Positions 35,740 through 48,546 are shown, numbered from the stretch's first letter. The stretch: DNA of 64,000 nucleotides from Endocalyx cinctus (GCA_001600455.1 BCKC01000005.1:1612001-1676000); one strand, 5' to 3'. Notes: generated by a model not told the origin, from the letters alone. Program-made: numbers and translations.

Positions 35740-38405
35740 GCCCATCACTTCCNCCCTCTCCCCCCCCCCCCCTACCCCTCTACCTCTACTACATCACACA
35801 TCCCCCTTCACCCACGCATTCACATCCAACCCAATCATCACACCCCCGAAATCAAAAGTCTTTTACCCTGCATACTCGTGCATATATAGTCCGGCGCATA
35901 GCATAAGCGATGAAGCGATGGAAAATTTCAGCATAACTTGCAATACAAGGTGCGAAAAAAGAGATCGGAGGGCTAGTTACCCCGATCCTCGTTCTCGTTC
36001 TTTGATTAGTTCTTAAAAAAAAAACTGGTTTCTTGTTTCGTGTTTCGTTTTCATTGCATAGAGGGGGAAAGCATGGATGAGGCATAAAAAAAATACACGC
36101 ATAGGATGCATTCTTGTATGAAGTAGTTTTTTTATTATATATTTAAATACTGGTGGCTGGGCCACTTCTGAATCAACTATTCTTTGAATCCTGGTTGTAA
36201 ATGCATATTGGCGTGATATCTTTGTTAAATGTTTACCATATGTGATGATGTTTTGGCCTGTTCGGCCAAGATAGGTCGTGGTTACTAATACGACTTCTCA
36301 TGAAAGGAATTTACAATAATAGTTGAACTTGAATTTGACCTCCGATCCCGCCCGGAGAACTGCGATGTCTTGTCTATTGGGATGCCTGGCATCGTCCTCT
36401 TTAGAACTGCCCTCGTGGTAATTTTCTAGCAGGCCGTACACACTCTCAACGAGGGAGGGGAACAGATGAGTTTGGAGGGGGGAAATGAGACACGTAGAAT
36501 ATTGACTGAGCGATATTTCCCGAAGGGCTTTTCTATACCGCCTCGGTAGGCGATACGTATATCCAAGGGTAAACCTACCTACCCATCGGGTGATCAACGG
36601 GTGATCTACAGATGGACTTTTGAACGGTGTAGATTTTTGGTATAGTATGGTATTTCACGAGCTACTAAACCTACTATACAATCATATACTCTAGTAACTT
36701 CTTTACATATATACATCGATTAGATAGAAATGGATAGATTTATCCAATCTTCTATAACACCTGACCTCACTAAATCCAGCCACCGCGCTCACCATCCACG
36801 ACCCACGTCCCTCACTATCGTACACTAGGCTTAGGTGCTGCTGAGCTAACTCCACACCGGTGGCTGCTAACTCAACCAGGAAACTTTACAGGTCGAGAAG
36901 TTTGGTAAGAATGAATATATCTCTCACCTAGAGAGGTGGGCGGTTATGTTCGTTCTTTAGGGGGATCTAAAGTATGAGAAAAGGAAAAAAAAAGAAGATA
37001 GATGGAAGAAGGTAAGGGGAAGAGAAAGAGAAATGACGAGCAGACACGTTGGTCGAATGAGTAGTGTCTCTACACCCGGCCACCTCCGCAATACATCATA
37101 TGACGAGGCTCGTTGGATAGGAACGTGTTAATCTCTTATTCCTTTTACTTTACTTTCCTACTCCATAATATATATTTTGTCATCGTCATTCTCGCGATAG
37201 CACTACTGAATGATCAAGGTATAACTGATAATTTCCTTGGAAGTCTAGTATTCACACGTGTAAAGACGCCTATCTACATGGATGTATTTAGATCATCGCA
37301 ACGATCAGGATTACTGGCCTACTCTAATGTCTAGAACTTTTCTCTGTAGATGGTACAAATCACTTAGTACGCATTGTATATGGGAGAAAGAACTGGCTAC
37401 AGAGTTCTAAGCCCATTCTTGTTACCATCTTTTATGTCCTGCAATATTCCACAAATATTTCAAAGAAAATTATATCAATGATAATTCAATCTTCAAGTTA
37501 GATAGAGATCTTATATAACGTATATAAAAACCTTTTTTCTTTTCCAGCTCGACAGCTATTACTAGATCACGACACACCAAAAAAAAAAAAAAAAACGTTG
37601 AGAACAATCACGTCCGTATCGGCGATATCCTACTGGTCAAATTGCTGACATATGCGCTAGAAATGATATGCAGGTACTCGGGCTTGGTCAATGGCCAGTG
37701 CAGGCAGCGGTGGCATATTATTCGCATGTCGGGCGGAATCAACGGAACCCTCCTTCAGGTTAATTGATCTACCCTGCTTACACAAGCGTTTTTCTTCCTG
37801 AAAGGAGAATTTTGGCGGCTTCTACGTAATGGAATCGAATCCTCAGCGGTTTCGAAGTTATTCTTGACATCAAGACGAGATGATGTTTAGAGTCTCCTAG
37901 GTTAGATACCCGTGTGTATACAAATTCCCTACAATAACCAGAAACAGCCCATATGCATTTCAAGCTGTATTGGTGCGAATAGAATCCTAAGACGTAACGA
38001 GAGGTTCATTGAATAATATGAAGACGCTACATTGTTGACTAGTATTGATCTCCGCTTCATTTTCCTGTCCCCTGATTATACATGGCATTTATAGCACTGA
38101 TCGGTATACTCCGAAGGTGCGACGCATGATATATGACACGAGAAACGCCGCAAGTTTGGATTGGGATGACGAAATTTCATTTATTTAGGATGCATGCTCT
38201 TTTTTTGGTGTTATTTGTCTCCTTGACGCCCCTTAAAAGCCTAAATGCAATAGCGACCGGTCCTACCAGACATTTACACCTCTGCATACCCTCTCCCTTT
38301 CCTGTCTTTCGAAATGGGCAGATCATCAGTGTCCCAGTTCGCGGCCATGATATTCTCATGGACCATTAGGTTTGTCTTTTTTTTTACGCTCGAAAATCAC
38401 ACCCT
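35740..38405. other. Long convergent intergenic region
   Basis: This 2.7-kb spacer lies between convergent genes. It begins with an ambiguous base N at 35753 beside a run of 13 C (35760-35772). An A-tract of about 17 lies near 37579-37595. The minus-strand ORF at 36298-36597 (99 codons) and the ORF at 38133-38369 have no recognisable domain. No gene is supported. Confidence 0.5.
35753..35772. other. Assembly ambiguity beside a C homopolymer
   Basis: The base at 35753 is N, and 35760-35772 is 13 consecutive C. The uncertain call beside a homopolymer looks like a sequencing or assembly artefact just downstream of the stop codon at 35739. Confidence 0.9.
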
Positions 38406-39582
38406 TTACATCACGACACCGGAGTTGCTGGCAATACGCTAGAGGAGAGAAGTCAGAATCAAGTCCAGGGAGTGCACGGGATTAGAATATGACTTACGGG
38501 CCATAACTCAGCAGCCTCCTTACCGACGGGTCCAGTGATGGCAGAGCCCTTCATCTCACCCTTGGGGTTGACGATCTAGTAAACGGATTAGTCATAAGCT
38601 CCAACCGGTCGTCCAAAAGTGCAGTATGAAGAGCGGACACTACGCGACAATTACTCCGCACCCAGATTATATGGAGCCGGTAGCCATCGTCCGCCAGTGT
38701 CTTGCTTCTAAATGACTGCGAAACGAAAAACGTGTACTTACGACACCAGCGTTGTCCTCGAAGTAGAGGAAAACACCGTCGGTTCGCTTCCAGGGCTTGG
38801 ACTGTCTGACGATGACGGCGGGGTGGACCTTCTTTCGGAGCTCGGGCTTTCCCTTCTTTACGGTAGCCATAACCATATCGCCGACACCACCAGCAGGCAG
38901 TCTGTTAAGACGGGCACCGATACCCTTGACGGAAATGATGTAAAGGTTACGGGCTCCAGAGTTCTGTTGAATGTTTATTAGTTAAATAGTCCGATGGCTT
39001 AATGCCAATTTGTCGTCGGTTATTTTCTTACATCCGCGCAGTTCATGATGGCACCACTATAAGACCAGTTAGTTACTCCTTGGCGTCTATTTTCAAGTAA
39101 ATATATGCGAGGAGAGCTTACACAGGGAGACCGAGGGTCATCTTCAACTTGCCACCAGGGGCACCTCTCCTGAAAACCGTAGCACATTAGTGATCATTCC
39201 TTCACGTTGTATTCATTTGATCAAAATCCAAAGTTTTTTTTTTCAAGCTATTCCCAACAGCATTGTCGGTGGTAGTTGATCGTGCGTCGTGGGTCACAGA
39301 ATCGTAACGGGAAAACATAAAATTCGGTCGAGTAAGTCCAAATCGGTCGCATTGAAGATAATATCGATATATCGAGTTCTTTCTTTCTTTCCTACTCTTT
39401 CTCCGTCTATTCTTCTTCAGAAAAGTTTCGTGTTTTTATTTTATTTTCACTCGCACGACCCCGCCATTATTTTCGATTAATTCGCATTGTGTATACTCGT
39501 TTCGTTCCGGATGTGAACCGATTGACTTGCTCAAGAATACTATTAAGAAAAACGCATATTATACTTACGATAATTTGGCCAT
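38406..39582 (-). CDS. rpl23: 60S ribosomal protein uL14 (L23)
   Basis: Six minus-strand exons are inferred: 39582-39569, 39169-39122, 39056-39032, 38963-38742, 38575-38498 and 38438-38406. They give 139 residues, about the usual uL14 length in eukaryotes. The start MAKLSRGAPGG is followed by [20 protein letters not shown], then [18 protein letters not shown] and [12 protein letters not shown]. The protein ends with [15 protein letters not shown]. It binds 28S rRNA at the subunit interface of the large subunit. The first exon is only 14 nt of coding sequence and the first intron is about 400 nt. Small split 5' exons of this kind are common in fungal ribosomal protein genes. A telobox-like AACCCTAG lies about 170 bp upstream of the start. 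Confidence 0.97.
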
Positions 39583-41379
39583 TGCTGCAGATGTGTAGAG
39601 AAAAAGGGATTATTTGATCTGGTGATTCAGTAAAATGGCGGATCGGGAATTTGGTGTTGGTGAGGTTGATACTACCGAAAAGAATTCAATGGTCTCTCAC
39701 AAATTCGGCTATCGACAAAGTGGGTGTGCAAAAATAAGAAAAATAAAAAACCCTAGAGACCCACAAATATTATCTTTGAGATTCGATAAACGAATTAAAT
39801 TTTTGATTAGATAAGCCGAGATTTAGGTATCCATTTAGAATTATGACGCTGATCAACTTATTTTCGCTTCTGCTGCTTTTTATATGATCAGCTGATCGCA
39901 GCTGACAAGAGCTTTTCCAATTTTGGTATCATTCTAACTTACCAAGTACTACAAGAGTCTGTTTACCACCGAGGAAATATCAAGATCTGGCAGAAGTCGT
40001 TTCTGACATTTTCATCTTACGCAGAACTTATTGTTAACAGGAGAGAACCTATTGCTGTATGAAAGCAGCTTTTGAATTGTCCATAGTTCCAGGAGTGCGG
40101 TGTATTTAAATCGGGGGGTAACACAACACATCCAGCTTCCAAGGTAACTACTCTCAAGTGTAGTAGATTATGATTTTATAAAGCCAGGGCCGAGGTGAGT
40201 GTAAGAGTTTCAAAGAAAATGATATCGTGCATGTAATGATGTGATTCCAACCATTTGTAGCATCCAAATTTTACGGTAATAGAAACCCCTTTCCAATACG
40301 TTTCATCGGCGGCTTCCATGTCAATGTTTCCTTTGATTCAAACCTATTCCACGACCCATAACCATACCGTGATGGGATAGAAGACCAAATTGTTGCCCGT
40401 GGAGTTCATCCAGCGCGGGTGTGTTTAGCAGCATTCCAACTCAGGGGTTGGTATTGACTTAGTTCCTCACCTCTGGGTAGTTATCCTTGTTGTTCCACAT
40501 GATGTCTCTTTAAGCTCGGAATTACGAAAATTCTTACCAGGTCCTCTATTTACTTTAGATTGAAGAGAATACCCAAATCTCACTGTACGAGGAGAGATAT
40601 AATTCATTTCAGCGACATGAATTAGAGACCTACACTGAAAATTTCAAGACAGATAAACAAGGAAACGCACTCAGTCGGTAAATATTATGAAGCAAAGGAC
40701 ATCTTAGAGATCAAGAGAGATGCGTGTTTGGCTTGCGTATGTTTAGTACGATGAATCATTTCCACAGAAGCCGCAATAAAAACAAATAGATTTCACGGTA
40801 CGAATTAGAGAAAAGAATAGCGTGATGGGAGTATAGTTTTTATCTATGTTTTTAAATGTTCTATTACCCATGTCACGACGAAATGAACATCAAGTGAACG
40901 AGAACTAGTATAAGAAAAAATGATATACAATTATTTTTCATCTCCATCCTATTAGTGACAAGTGATGTTAAGTATGAGTCAATAATAATACTATGAGACA
41001 GAAATTATCATACGAGGCCAGATGGACCTCATATAATATATATAACATAGTACTCTTAAGACCATTTTCTTGCACAGGTCGTTCGGTAGAACTTGAAAAG
41101 ACCACCATCTACCTATGCTACACAATAGTAAAGACAAGCCTAAATAAGGATTTTAACCACTTGCTCATCTAGGACGCCCTAAAAACAATCATTTCCCTTT
41201 CATCGATGGATCAGCCCGAAACCCCAGAAACGCCGTGCTATCAGTTAGAAAATTGTACAGCAGCTTAGACGATACAGAGAAACCTGCATACTGATCTTTA
41301 CTGTCGTCCTGCCCCCAGAGACCGATTAAAATTAGACAATAGGGAATCAATGGGTATCAATGTGAGGTTGTAACGCCGT
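39583..41379. other. Intergenic region, uL14 promoter and deacetylase 3' flank
   Basis: The right-hand part should hold the 3' UTR of the histone deacetylase gene and the left-hand part the uL14 promoter. No ORF worth reporting is present. The composition is AT-rich. Confidence 0.5.
39749..39756 (+). promoter_or_regulatory. Telobox-like AACCCTAG in uL14 promoter
   Basis: AACCCTAG lies about 170 bp upstream of the uL14 start codon. AACCCTA motifs are recurrent in ribosomal protein promoters of filamentous fungi and are thought to bind Tbf1-like factors. A single 8-bp match can occur by chance. Confidence 0.4.
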
Positions 41380-43581
41380 TCAGGAATCAGCCTTGTCTTC
41401 TGCCGAGTCCGCCTTCTTTTCCGTAGAAGATGTCACTTCGGCCGCTTCTTCCTTCTTGATCTCTTGATCCGCTTTTTGCTTCTCCTCCTCTGCTGTAGGC
41501 TCTGTCGCAGGCTCGTCCATGTTGACGTCGCCGTCTTGGTCAACTTTCTCTTCGCGAGGAGATTTTTTAGCTTCGGGGGAGTTATTGCCCGATGTCAATT
41601 TCTCCACGGTTTCGGTATTTTTCTCAACGACATCATTTTCAACATCTTTCATGACTTCGTCATCGTCTTTCGAGACCATCTCATTGCCCGTTGAAGACTC
41701 GTCATTTGGAGCAGCGGCCTTGTCGCCCTGGTCACTATCTTTGTCGGACTGGGCTTTGGTTTGTGCTGCTTTCGGGGTCTTGTCTTGTCCCGTCGCCGTT
41801 GACTTGTCGCCTGCCGGTTCTACTTTATCATCATCTTTCGCTTCAACGGTTGGCTCAGGTTCAGGTTCTCCGTCTTTTTCAGCAATATCTTCCATAACCT
41901 CATCAACCTCCTTAGATTTGATAACTTTCTCAGAAGTCCCATTAGCTGGTGTTGCGACGCCACTGTCAACTTCAGCATCTGATTGGCGAAAGTCGTTGAA
42001 TGCCGGTCGATTACTACCATTACGACGAACGCCGTTCGCACGATCCAGTTCCTCGTTGTCACTTTCCTCGTACTCGTTTTCACGCTCGACTCTTTGTTCC
42101 CATTGACGCTGGGACATGCGAACGTCTTTGTTTTCATCCTCATCCATGTCGTCGAGTTCTGCGTCATCTTCGTCGGACATGGCTCCTAAAGAATGACGAG
42201 GGACATCTTGCATTTGAACAGAAGGAGCATGGACTGTACGACGAAGATTGTCGACAAGTTGGTTCTTGATCTTTTCCAAATACTCGGGGCTGTTGGCATT
42301 CTCCATGTTAGAGGAGCGAACATCCAGAGTGTAATCAGGACCATAGTACTACAGATAGTCAGTATACCATACCACAGTTAAAGTATAGAGAATAGAGCGC
42401 ATACTTCGTAATATTCATTGAAAGGTAATATCTTGTCCATGTGAGCATCCACAAGAAGACCGGTCTCGAAGGCCCAAGTGCGGGCGACGTTACGCATCGT
42501 ATAGCCGCCACCACCGAGGACCAAGGTAGGGAGATTGAAACTCCTGACGAACTTGACACAATTTGCGTGACCTTCCATACTGAGATTGAAACAGCCGAGG
42601 CGATCACCAGATAAGCTGTCACCGCCGCACTGCAAGACAACGGCATCGGGGCTAAAGAATTCCATGACACTAGATATAACAGGTTCGAAAATAGATTTAT
42701 ATGAAGAGTCGTCGATACCGTCACGGAGAGGGAAGTTGACAGCGTAGTATTTGCCTTGGCCGATGCCTATATCTCTGAGTTCACCAGTGCCAGGGAAATA
42801 TTCTCCATATTTGTGAAAAGAGACAGTCATGACACGATCGGTCGTGTAGAAAGCTTCTTCAACACCGTCACCGTGGTGGACGTCGATGTCGATGTATAGG
42901 ACACGCTTGTTAAATCGTAAGAGTTCGAGAATACCGAGGACAATATCTAAAGCGCAGACTCGGTAAGTTTTGTACGATGAAAGAGGAGATTAAAGATCAA
43001 AGTCATACCGTTCACATAGCAAAAGCCGCTAGCTTCGCTTTTCTTTGCGTGATGAAGACCTCCAGCCCAGTTGACTGCGATATCGCACTTTTGGCGGTTC
43101 AATCGTGCAGCACCTTCCATACTGCCGCCGGCACTGATGCCACAGAAATCAAATAGACCATCGAATACGGGACAGTCGTCTCCGACGTTGAATTTGGTCT
43201 GTTCTCGTTGAAAGTTATCCATGTTTTCAGGACTCACTTTTTGCAGGAAATCGATATACTCGTCGGTGTGGAACTGGGTCATTTCTAATCTCGTCGCAGG
43301 TTTGGCTCGCTACAGATGATTAATCCAGGTCAGATATGCATCCAAGTATTTGTAAAGGTTATAATAGTATAACATACGTAAATTTCCATCTTCTTATAAA
43401 CTCCATAGTTCATTATCAAACTATGGGCAAGTCGAATTCGGTGAGGCTTCATAGGATGTCCTGCGACATAGGCGAAATTACCAATATCGGAATCATAAAA
43501 ATAGGCGACTTTCTTAGGAGAAGCAGCTCCTAATGCGACGCCATTGCCATTCGCAATATCGACGGGCGCTGCGTGCGACAT
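41380..43581 (-). CDS. rpd3: Class I histone deacetylase, Rpd3 type
   Basis: Four minus-strand exons, 43581-43378, 43309-43009, 42946-42405 and 42348-41380, give 671 residues. It removes acetyl groups from histone lysines as the catalytic subunit of Sin3-type corepressors. Class I landmarks in order are [20 protein letters not shown], the His dyad in [20 protein letters not shown] (His154 and His155), the zinc-binding DIDVHHGDG (Asp190, His192), [27 protein letters not shown] and [15 protein letters not shown]. The catalytic domain is complete. After about residue 400 comes a long Asp/Glu/Lys-rich disordered tail of around 270 residues, longer than in budding yeast Rpd3 and common in filamentous fungi. 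Its promoter faces the GST gene. Confidence 0.97.
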
Positions 43582-44983
43582 TGTTAAACAATTAGAAAGA
43601 ATTCTCTGCCGTGATCTATACAGAGTAAAAGTTCAACGGTAAGGTATACAGAAGAAAAGAAATTTGGGGAGAAGATTCAGAATGTAGATTCAGAAATAGA
43701 AATGAGGGAAGAACTTAGAAGAAGGCAGATCTGCAAATCATCTAACTAATAGGTACTTCGTACATTCACTAAACTGGTATGTAATAAAGCCCCGGCCGTT
43801 AGAGCTAGAAATAGTCTTATCGATAACGTTATCGGAGCACTGTAAGTCTTAAAAAAAGGATAGACCCATTTCATTAGTGAATGTGAACTTCGCATTGATT
43901 TATATTTTTTCTTGTCGCTTATATGGTGAGGTTAGTTTATTTTTCCTGACCATAACAATCACAACAATGTTTCCCATTCCCAATTTTCCTTCTTTTTCTC
44001 TATGTAATACTTAGTCGCTAAAAGGTGACAGGTGATGCAAGTATCAACAACCTTGGAACTCACCACATTAAAACCATGCACTGATCTACTATGTATATAT
44101 CATTTTATTAACGTTGCGGTACGGGTTATTCAATTTGATCCTGTAGCGTGAGATGAGTTGCTATAAGCCTACTGTCACGCTACATAATTGCTACTCTACT
44201 ATGCACATGTACATTCACATATCCATACGAGTACATATACCTAGGTAGGTAGGTATGTATATAGTAATAATGGATGTAAAGTACTCTCAGTACTCTCATC
44301 ATTGCCTCGACTCCACTCTAATCTCAGAGGGGATAAGAGGGGAGCCAGCTCTCTTTTAGTGTAGAGTAGACAAGGTTGAATACTACATATGTACATACAT
44401 ATGTATCACTAAACCCCACCTTGAATTGAATGACTCCTTTCATCATATTATAGCTATCGCTATCTATATATTATTAATATCGGCCAGTAGATTTCTCTTA
44501 TGGATGGACCGTAGGTATATTCTTCCAATTAGTTAAACTAAAGTGTCAACATGAACACACCAATTGCATATGACCCCACCCCCCACTTCCTTAGCTACAG
44601 GCTACCTACCTATAGAACAGGTTTTGATGTAGATATACAGCTTTCAGCTTATTCTTTACAGACGGAGGATCGGGTAAAAGTTATAGGTTGAAGATCAGAC
44701 GTTTATAAGAAGTGATTTGTCAGCTCAAGAGAATGAGCTCTATATATGTAGGTAATATTTATTCTATCTGCTCGCCCAAACCAAAAGAAGTTGTGATGAA
44801 CTTCGTATATGCACCTTTCGTGTGTGGGTGTGTGTATATATCTCTCCAACCATCGAAAATAAGGTATAAATAAAGTGCTTAAGGCCCAGTCAATAATCTT
44901 ATCCATTCTACCGACTCGTTCTTGAAGCATGATATTTTTGCTCCAAATAGCTCAAAATAAATAACATATCTCTCATCTCGAAG
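43582..44983. promoter_or_regulatory. Divergent promoter region
   Basis: This 1.4-kb spacer lies between the Rpd3 gene (minus) and the GST gene (plus). It includes CTAGGTAGGTAGGTATG near 44240 and other GGTA words. No specific element is assigned. Confidence 0.4.
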
Positions 44984-45943
44984 ATGTCTTCTGAACCAAT
45001 TATCCTTATTGACTTGCGGGACAAGCATGGAAAGACTTGGTCGTACAATCCATGGAAGGGTGGGTGCGCTTCTCTAAACTCTTGGTTAAAAGACCGTATC
45101 TCACATAGAAACAGTTCGATTCATCTTGAACTTTAAGGGTTTGGATTATAAGACCCAGTTTGTAAGTAAACCAGTTCATCATCTTTGGATATCTACCTCC
45201 TGACAAGAACTAAAATTATATAAAAAAAAAAAAAAAAAAAAAAGGTTGAATACCCAGACCTTAAGCCGACCCTTATCAAGCAGTATGTTCCTCGCTACCC
45301 TAAAATATGTCTGCTAAGCTAGCCGCCGTTTACTTCGTGATAGACAAAAGGTAAATAGTTAACCAAATAATCGTTACAATCGAGCAGTTTTCCAGACAAT
45401 GATGAATTTACCAGTCCTACTATCAAGATGCCCGACGGCACTTGGATAATGGACTCCAAGAAAATTGCCCCCTATCTGGAGGAGAAATATCCCGAGCCAA
45501 GCCTGCACCTGGATTCTCCTCTAACGCAGCAGGTGATCGATCTGATTATTCCTACCATAATCCCTTTGAGAGGCGTGTACGTACCTACCGTGTACAGCCA
45601 CTTGGGCGAGGCTAGCCGACCATTTTTCCGCACATCCAGGGAAAGAGATTTTGGCAAGACCTTGGAGCAAGTGACGGAGGAACAAGGCGGGGAGAAAGCA
45701 TTCAAAGCGGCCGCTCCAACATTCCAAAAGCTCACAGCTCTACTGAAGGATAATGACGGTACTGGCCCATTCTTTATGGGAAAAACTGTAAGCTACCTGG
45801 ACTTCATTTGGGGCGGGTTCTTGCTGTTCTTCCAGTGGCAAGGTGATGATGTGTGGGACTCCTTCTTGAAAGCTTCAGGTGAGCCTGAGGTGCATCTTAA
45901 ATTGCTGGAGGCCCTTAAGCCCTGGTCTGAACGACGTGATTAG
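44984..45943 (+). CDS. Glutathione S-transferase family protein
   Basis: Four exons are inferred: 44984-45059, 45115-45161, 45245-45282 and 45388-45943 (238 residues). The N-terminus IILIDLRDKHGKTWSYNPWK, then VRFILNFKGLDYKTQFVEYP across exons 2 and 3, is a thioredoxin-fold GST domain. FTSPTIKMPDGTWIMDSKKI with APYLEEKYPEP is the end of that domain, including the usual glutathione-contact region near DSKKIAPYLE. The C-terminal all-helical part includes GPFFMGKTVSYLDFIWGGFL. The family is the Ure2-like or unclassified ascomycete GST group. Intron 2 has 22 A directly before its acceptor, in place of a pyrimidine tract. The first three exons are small and are supported by family similarity plus frame. 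Confidence 0.85.
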
Positions 45944-46667
45944 TTTAATGGCAAGATTGTACTGAGCCTGGACATATCAAATTACGCATCGGGATATTCA
46001 CGATTGAAATAGTGAAGGATGACGTCAGTCGCTATCTCATTGTGTTCTGAGGTCATAGAATTATCTACCATGAACCATCCACTCCGCTTAAACAAAAATG
46101 ACCAAACTTTTTCACACAATCAACATATACCACCGCAAATAGAACCAAACAAGGTCGGACCCCAAATGGCTAGGAGATAACACATAGGAATTAATAGTGC
46201 AGTTGGCCAAGATACGGCCAAGAGCTTTCAAGCTTCCGCTGGTAGGGCTGATAGAGTGGCGATTGTGGCTTGTCACTAACTAAAGCCCACCATCGGTGAT
46301 GGACGTGGATCCAATGGATCCATCTCTCACTAAGCTTATTGTTATCTAATCTCCACGTGATAGTTTACTAAAGCTTTCAGATTAGCTGATTAGCTGATTA
46401 GGTAATTTGAAGCTAGGTACTGATTACTGGGGAAGTGGGCATCAGCTTGCAGGCAGACCCGGGCCTCGTCAACGTGCTACAAGGTCAATCAACAAAAGTC
46501 ATATTGGTAGAGCTGTATCTTCCGTCATCTTCCCTACAACAATTATTTAATCCGTCACCGTCTGATCAAATTACGACGACCACTACTTCTTTTTAAAACA
46601 ACTCTTTTCATTTCGGTAATTATATATCTTAACAAGAAGCGATCTACTTGCACACATTTACGTCAGA
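45944..46667. promoter_or_regulatory. Spacer with Rpn11 promoter
   Basis: This 720-bp spacer separates co-directional genes. It contains a short tandem GATTAGCT near 46379-46400 and CTAGGTACT near 46415. A proteasome-type PACE element was looked for and not found. Confidence 0.4.
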
Positions 46668-47824
46668 ATGGATCACCGGTTGAATCGAATGCTCGCCGGT
46701 GCTGGTGGCATGGGAGGACTTGGAACGGCTCCCGGAGCAGTAAGTTCTTCCTTTGTCGAGCACTGTCAGCATATCTCTCTTGAAGAACTATATTTTGACT
46801 AAAGATTTGATTTTAGGACAATCAAAACCTGATTGATAACTCCGAAACCGTCTACATATCCTCCCTCGCTCTCCTCAAGATGTTACGACATGGTCGAGCT
46901 GGTGTCCCCATGGAAGTTATGGGTCTCATGCTTGGAGAGTTTGTTGATGATTTCACAGTTCGTGTAGTTGATGTTTTTGCCATGCCTCAAAGCGGTACAG
47001 GCGTCAGCGTCGAGGCTGTCGACCCTGTTTTCCAGCAGAAGATGATGGATATGTTAACGCAAACGGGACGGTGAGTCTGGATAAGAATCTCTTGACAATT
47101 ATATGTATCTGAGCTGACATGTTTAATTTTCAGACCCGAATCTGTCGTCGGTTGGTACCATTCTCACCCCGGTTTCGGATGCTGGCTCTCCTCGGTCGAT
47201 ATTAACACCCAACAATCTTTTGAACAACTGACACCACGTGCTGTTGCCGTTGTCGTCGATCCTATTCAGTCAGTCAAGGGAAAGGTCGTCATCGATGCTT
47301 TCCGTCTCATCAACCCACAGTCTTTGATGCTAGGTCAGGAGCCTAGGCAAAGCACGTCCAATTTGGGTCACCTTAACAAACCGTCGATTCAGGCGCTCAT
47401 TCACGGACTTAACCGACATTACTACTCGATCGGAATCAACTACCGGAAAACTGCTTTAGAAGAGAACATGTTGATGAACCTTCACAAGCATGTCTGGACA
47501 GAGGCACTACAGATGGAGGATTTCCGACATGAAGGCGAACACAACAAGGAGCGGTTCCAGCGACTCGTCACTCTAGCTGATGGATATGAGAAGAGAGTGA
47601 AGGAAGAAACCGAGTTGACCAAGGAGCAGCTGAAGACCCGCTACGTTGGAAAACTCGACCCCAAGAAGCACTTGGAGGACGTTGGCCAACAACTTATCGA
47701 GGATAACATTGTTGCTGTTTCAAGACAGATGATCGACAAGGAAGCGACCATGCCGAAGAAAGATTCAGCTTCTAATGGACAGTCTAACGGCGAGCATATG
47801 GATATCGAGGATGAAGAGCTGTAA
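46668..47824 (+). CDS. rpn11: 26S proteasome lid deubiquitinase Rpn11
   Basis: Three exons, 46668-46739, 46817-47070 and 47134-47824, give 338 residues. It removes ubiquitin chains from substrates as they enter the proteasome. The JAMM/MPN+ metalloprotease is intact: Glu57 in [12 protein letters not shown], and His118, His120 and Asp131 in [16 protein letters not shown]. The start [17 protein letters not shown] and the length fit PSMD14 of other fungi. The C-terminal half ([17 protein letters not shown] and later helices) is the lid-contact region. It ends in an acidic tail, MDIEDEEL. Nothing unusual is seen. Confidence 0.97.
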
Positions 47825-48546
47825 TCTGACATTCGGGAGAAAATACCATTGCATCTGAGGACTAATGGCAGTCCTTGGTTATGTACCATAAGGCGTTCGG
47901 GGGGCTAGCGGACATAGGTCTGGAAGTCAAATTTAATGCCTGGCTTTACGACTGGGTATGTTGCAAGTGTGTTATATGCCCGTGCATTCAGTCACAATTT
48001 TCATACATGCATATTAGAAACTGCTTGCTGGCATCGCATTGTACCTCCACATACAAGCCTCCTCGAATATAGCGAGCAGTGATCACGTCGAAAAGAGGTC
48101 CAGATCAATCTGAGGTCGGGTCGATAGCGCTTTCGAGGCCTCTATATCTTTGTCTTTAATAACTTCATTAGACAAAACAAACTTATTGTTCCGGCAACTC
48201 AAAGGGACGGCCCCTTAGTCTAACCAATCCTCTTTCAATTGCAGTTCTTTCTTTCAAGTGACATGTGACAGAACAATAAGACTATCATGAATCAAAGACG
48301 TCGTTCTGAGCAATATAAATAACCCCTTCGTCCTGAACAGCCCATCATACGCAGAATGAGCCTTCATAAATCATTTCTCTTCTATTAACCTCATTTTCAG
48401 TCATCCGTTCAACAGTTTTTCAAGTAGCCTGGGGCTCTGTATATTTTCAGTTTTCTATCAAATTAAATTGGTGTAAGTTTCGATATTGTTTTATCTTTCT
48501 AGTGTATTATATTCTCGAGGAATTCAAAACAAGGATTTTCAACAAA
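47825..48546. promoter_or_regulatory. Spacer with promoter of the 446-residue gene
   Basis: A TATA-like word (TATAAAT at 48314-48320) lies about 230 bp upstream of the next start. The 65-codon ORF at 47875-48072 is not convincing. Confidence 0.35.

Noticed and set aside
36298..36597. 99-codon minus-strand ORF
   Set aside because: It lies in a convergent spacer with no motif; the 5' end falls in GGTA/TACC low-complexity sequence.
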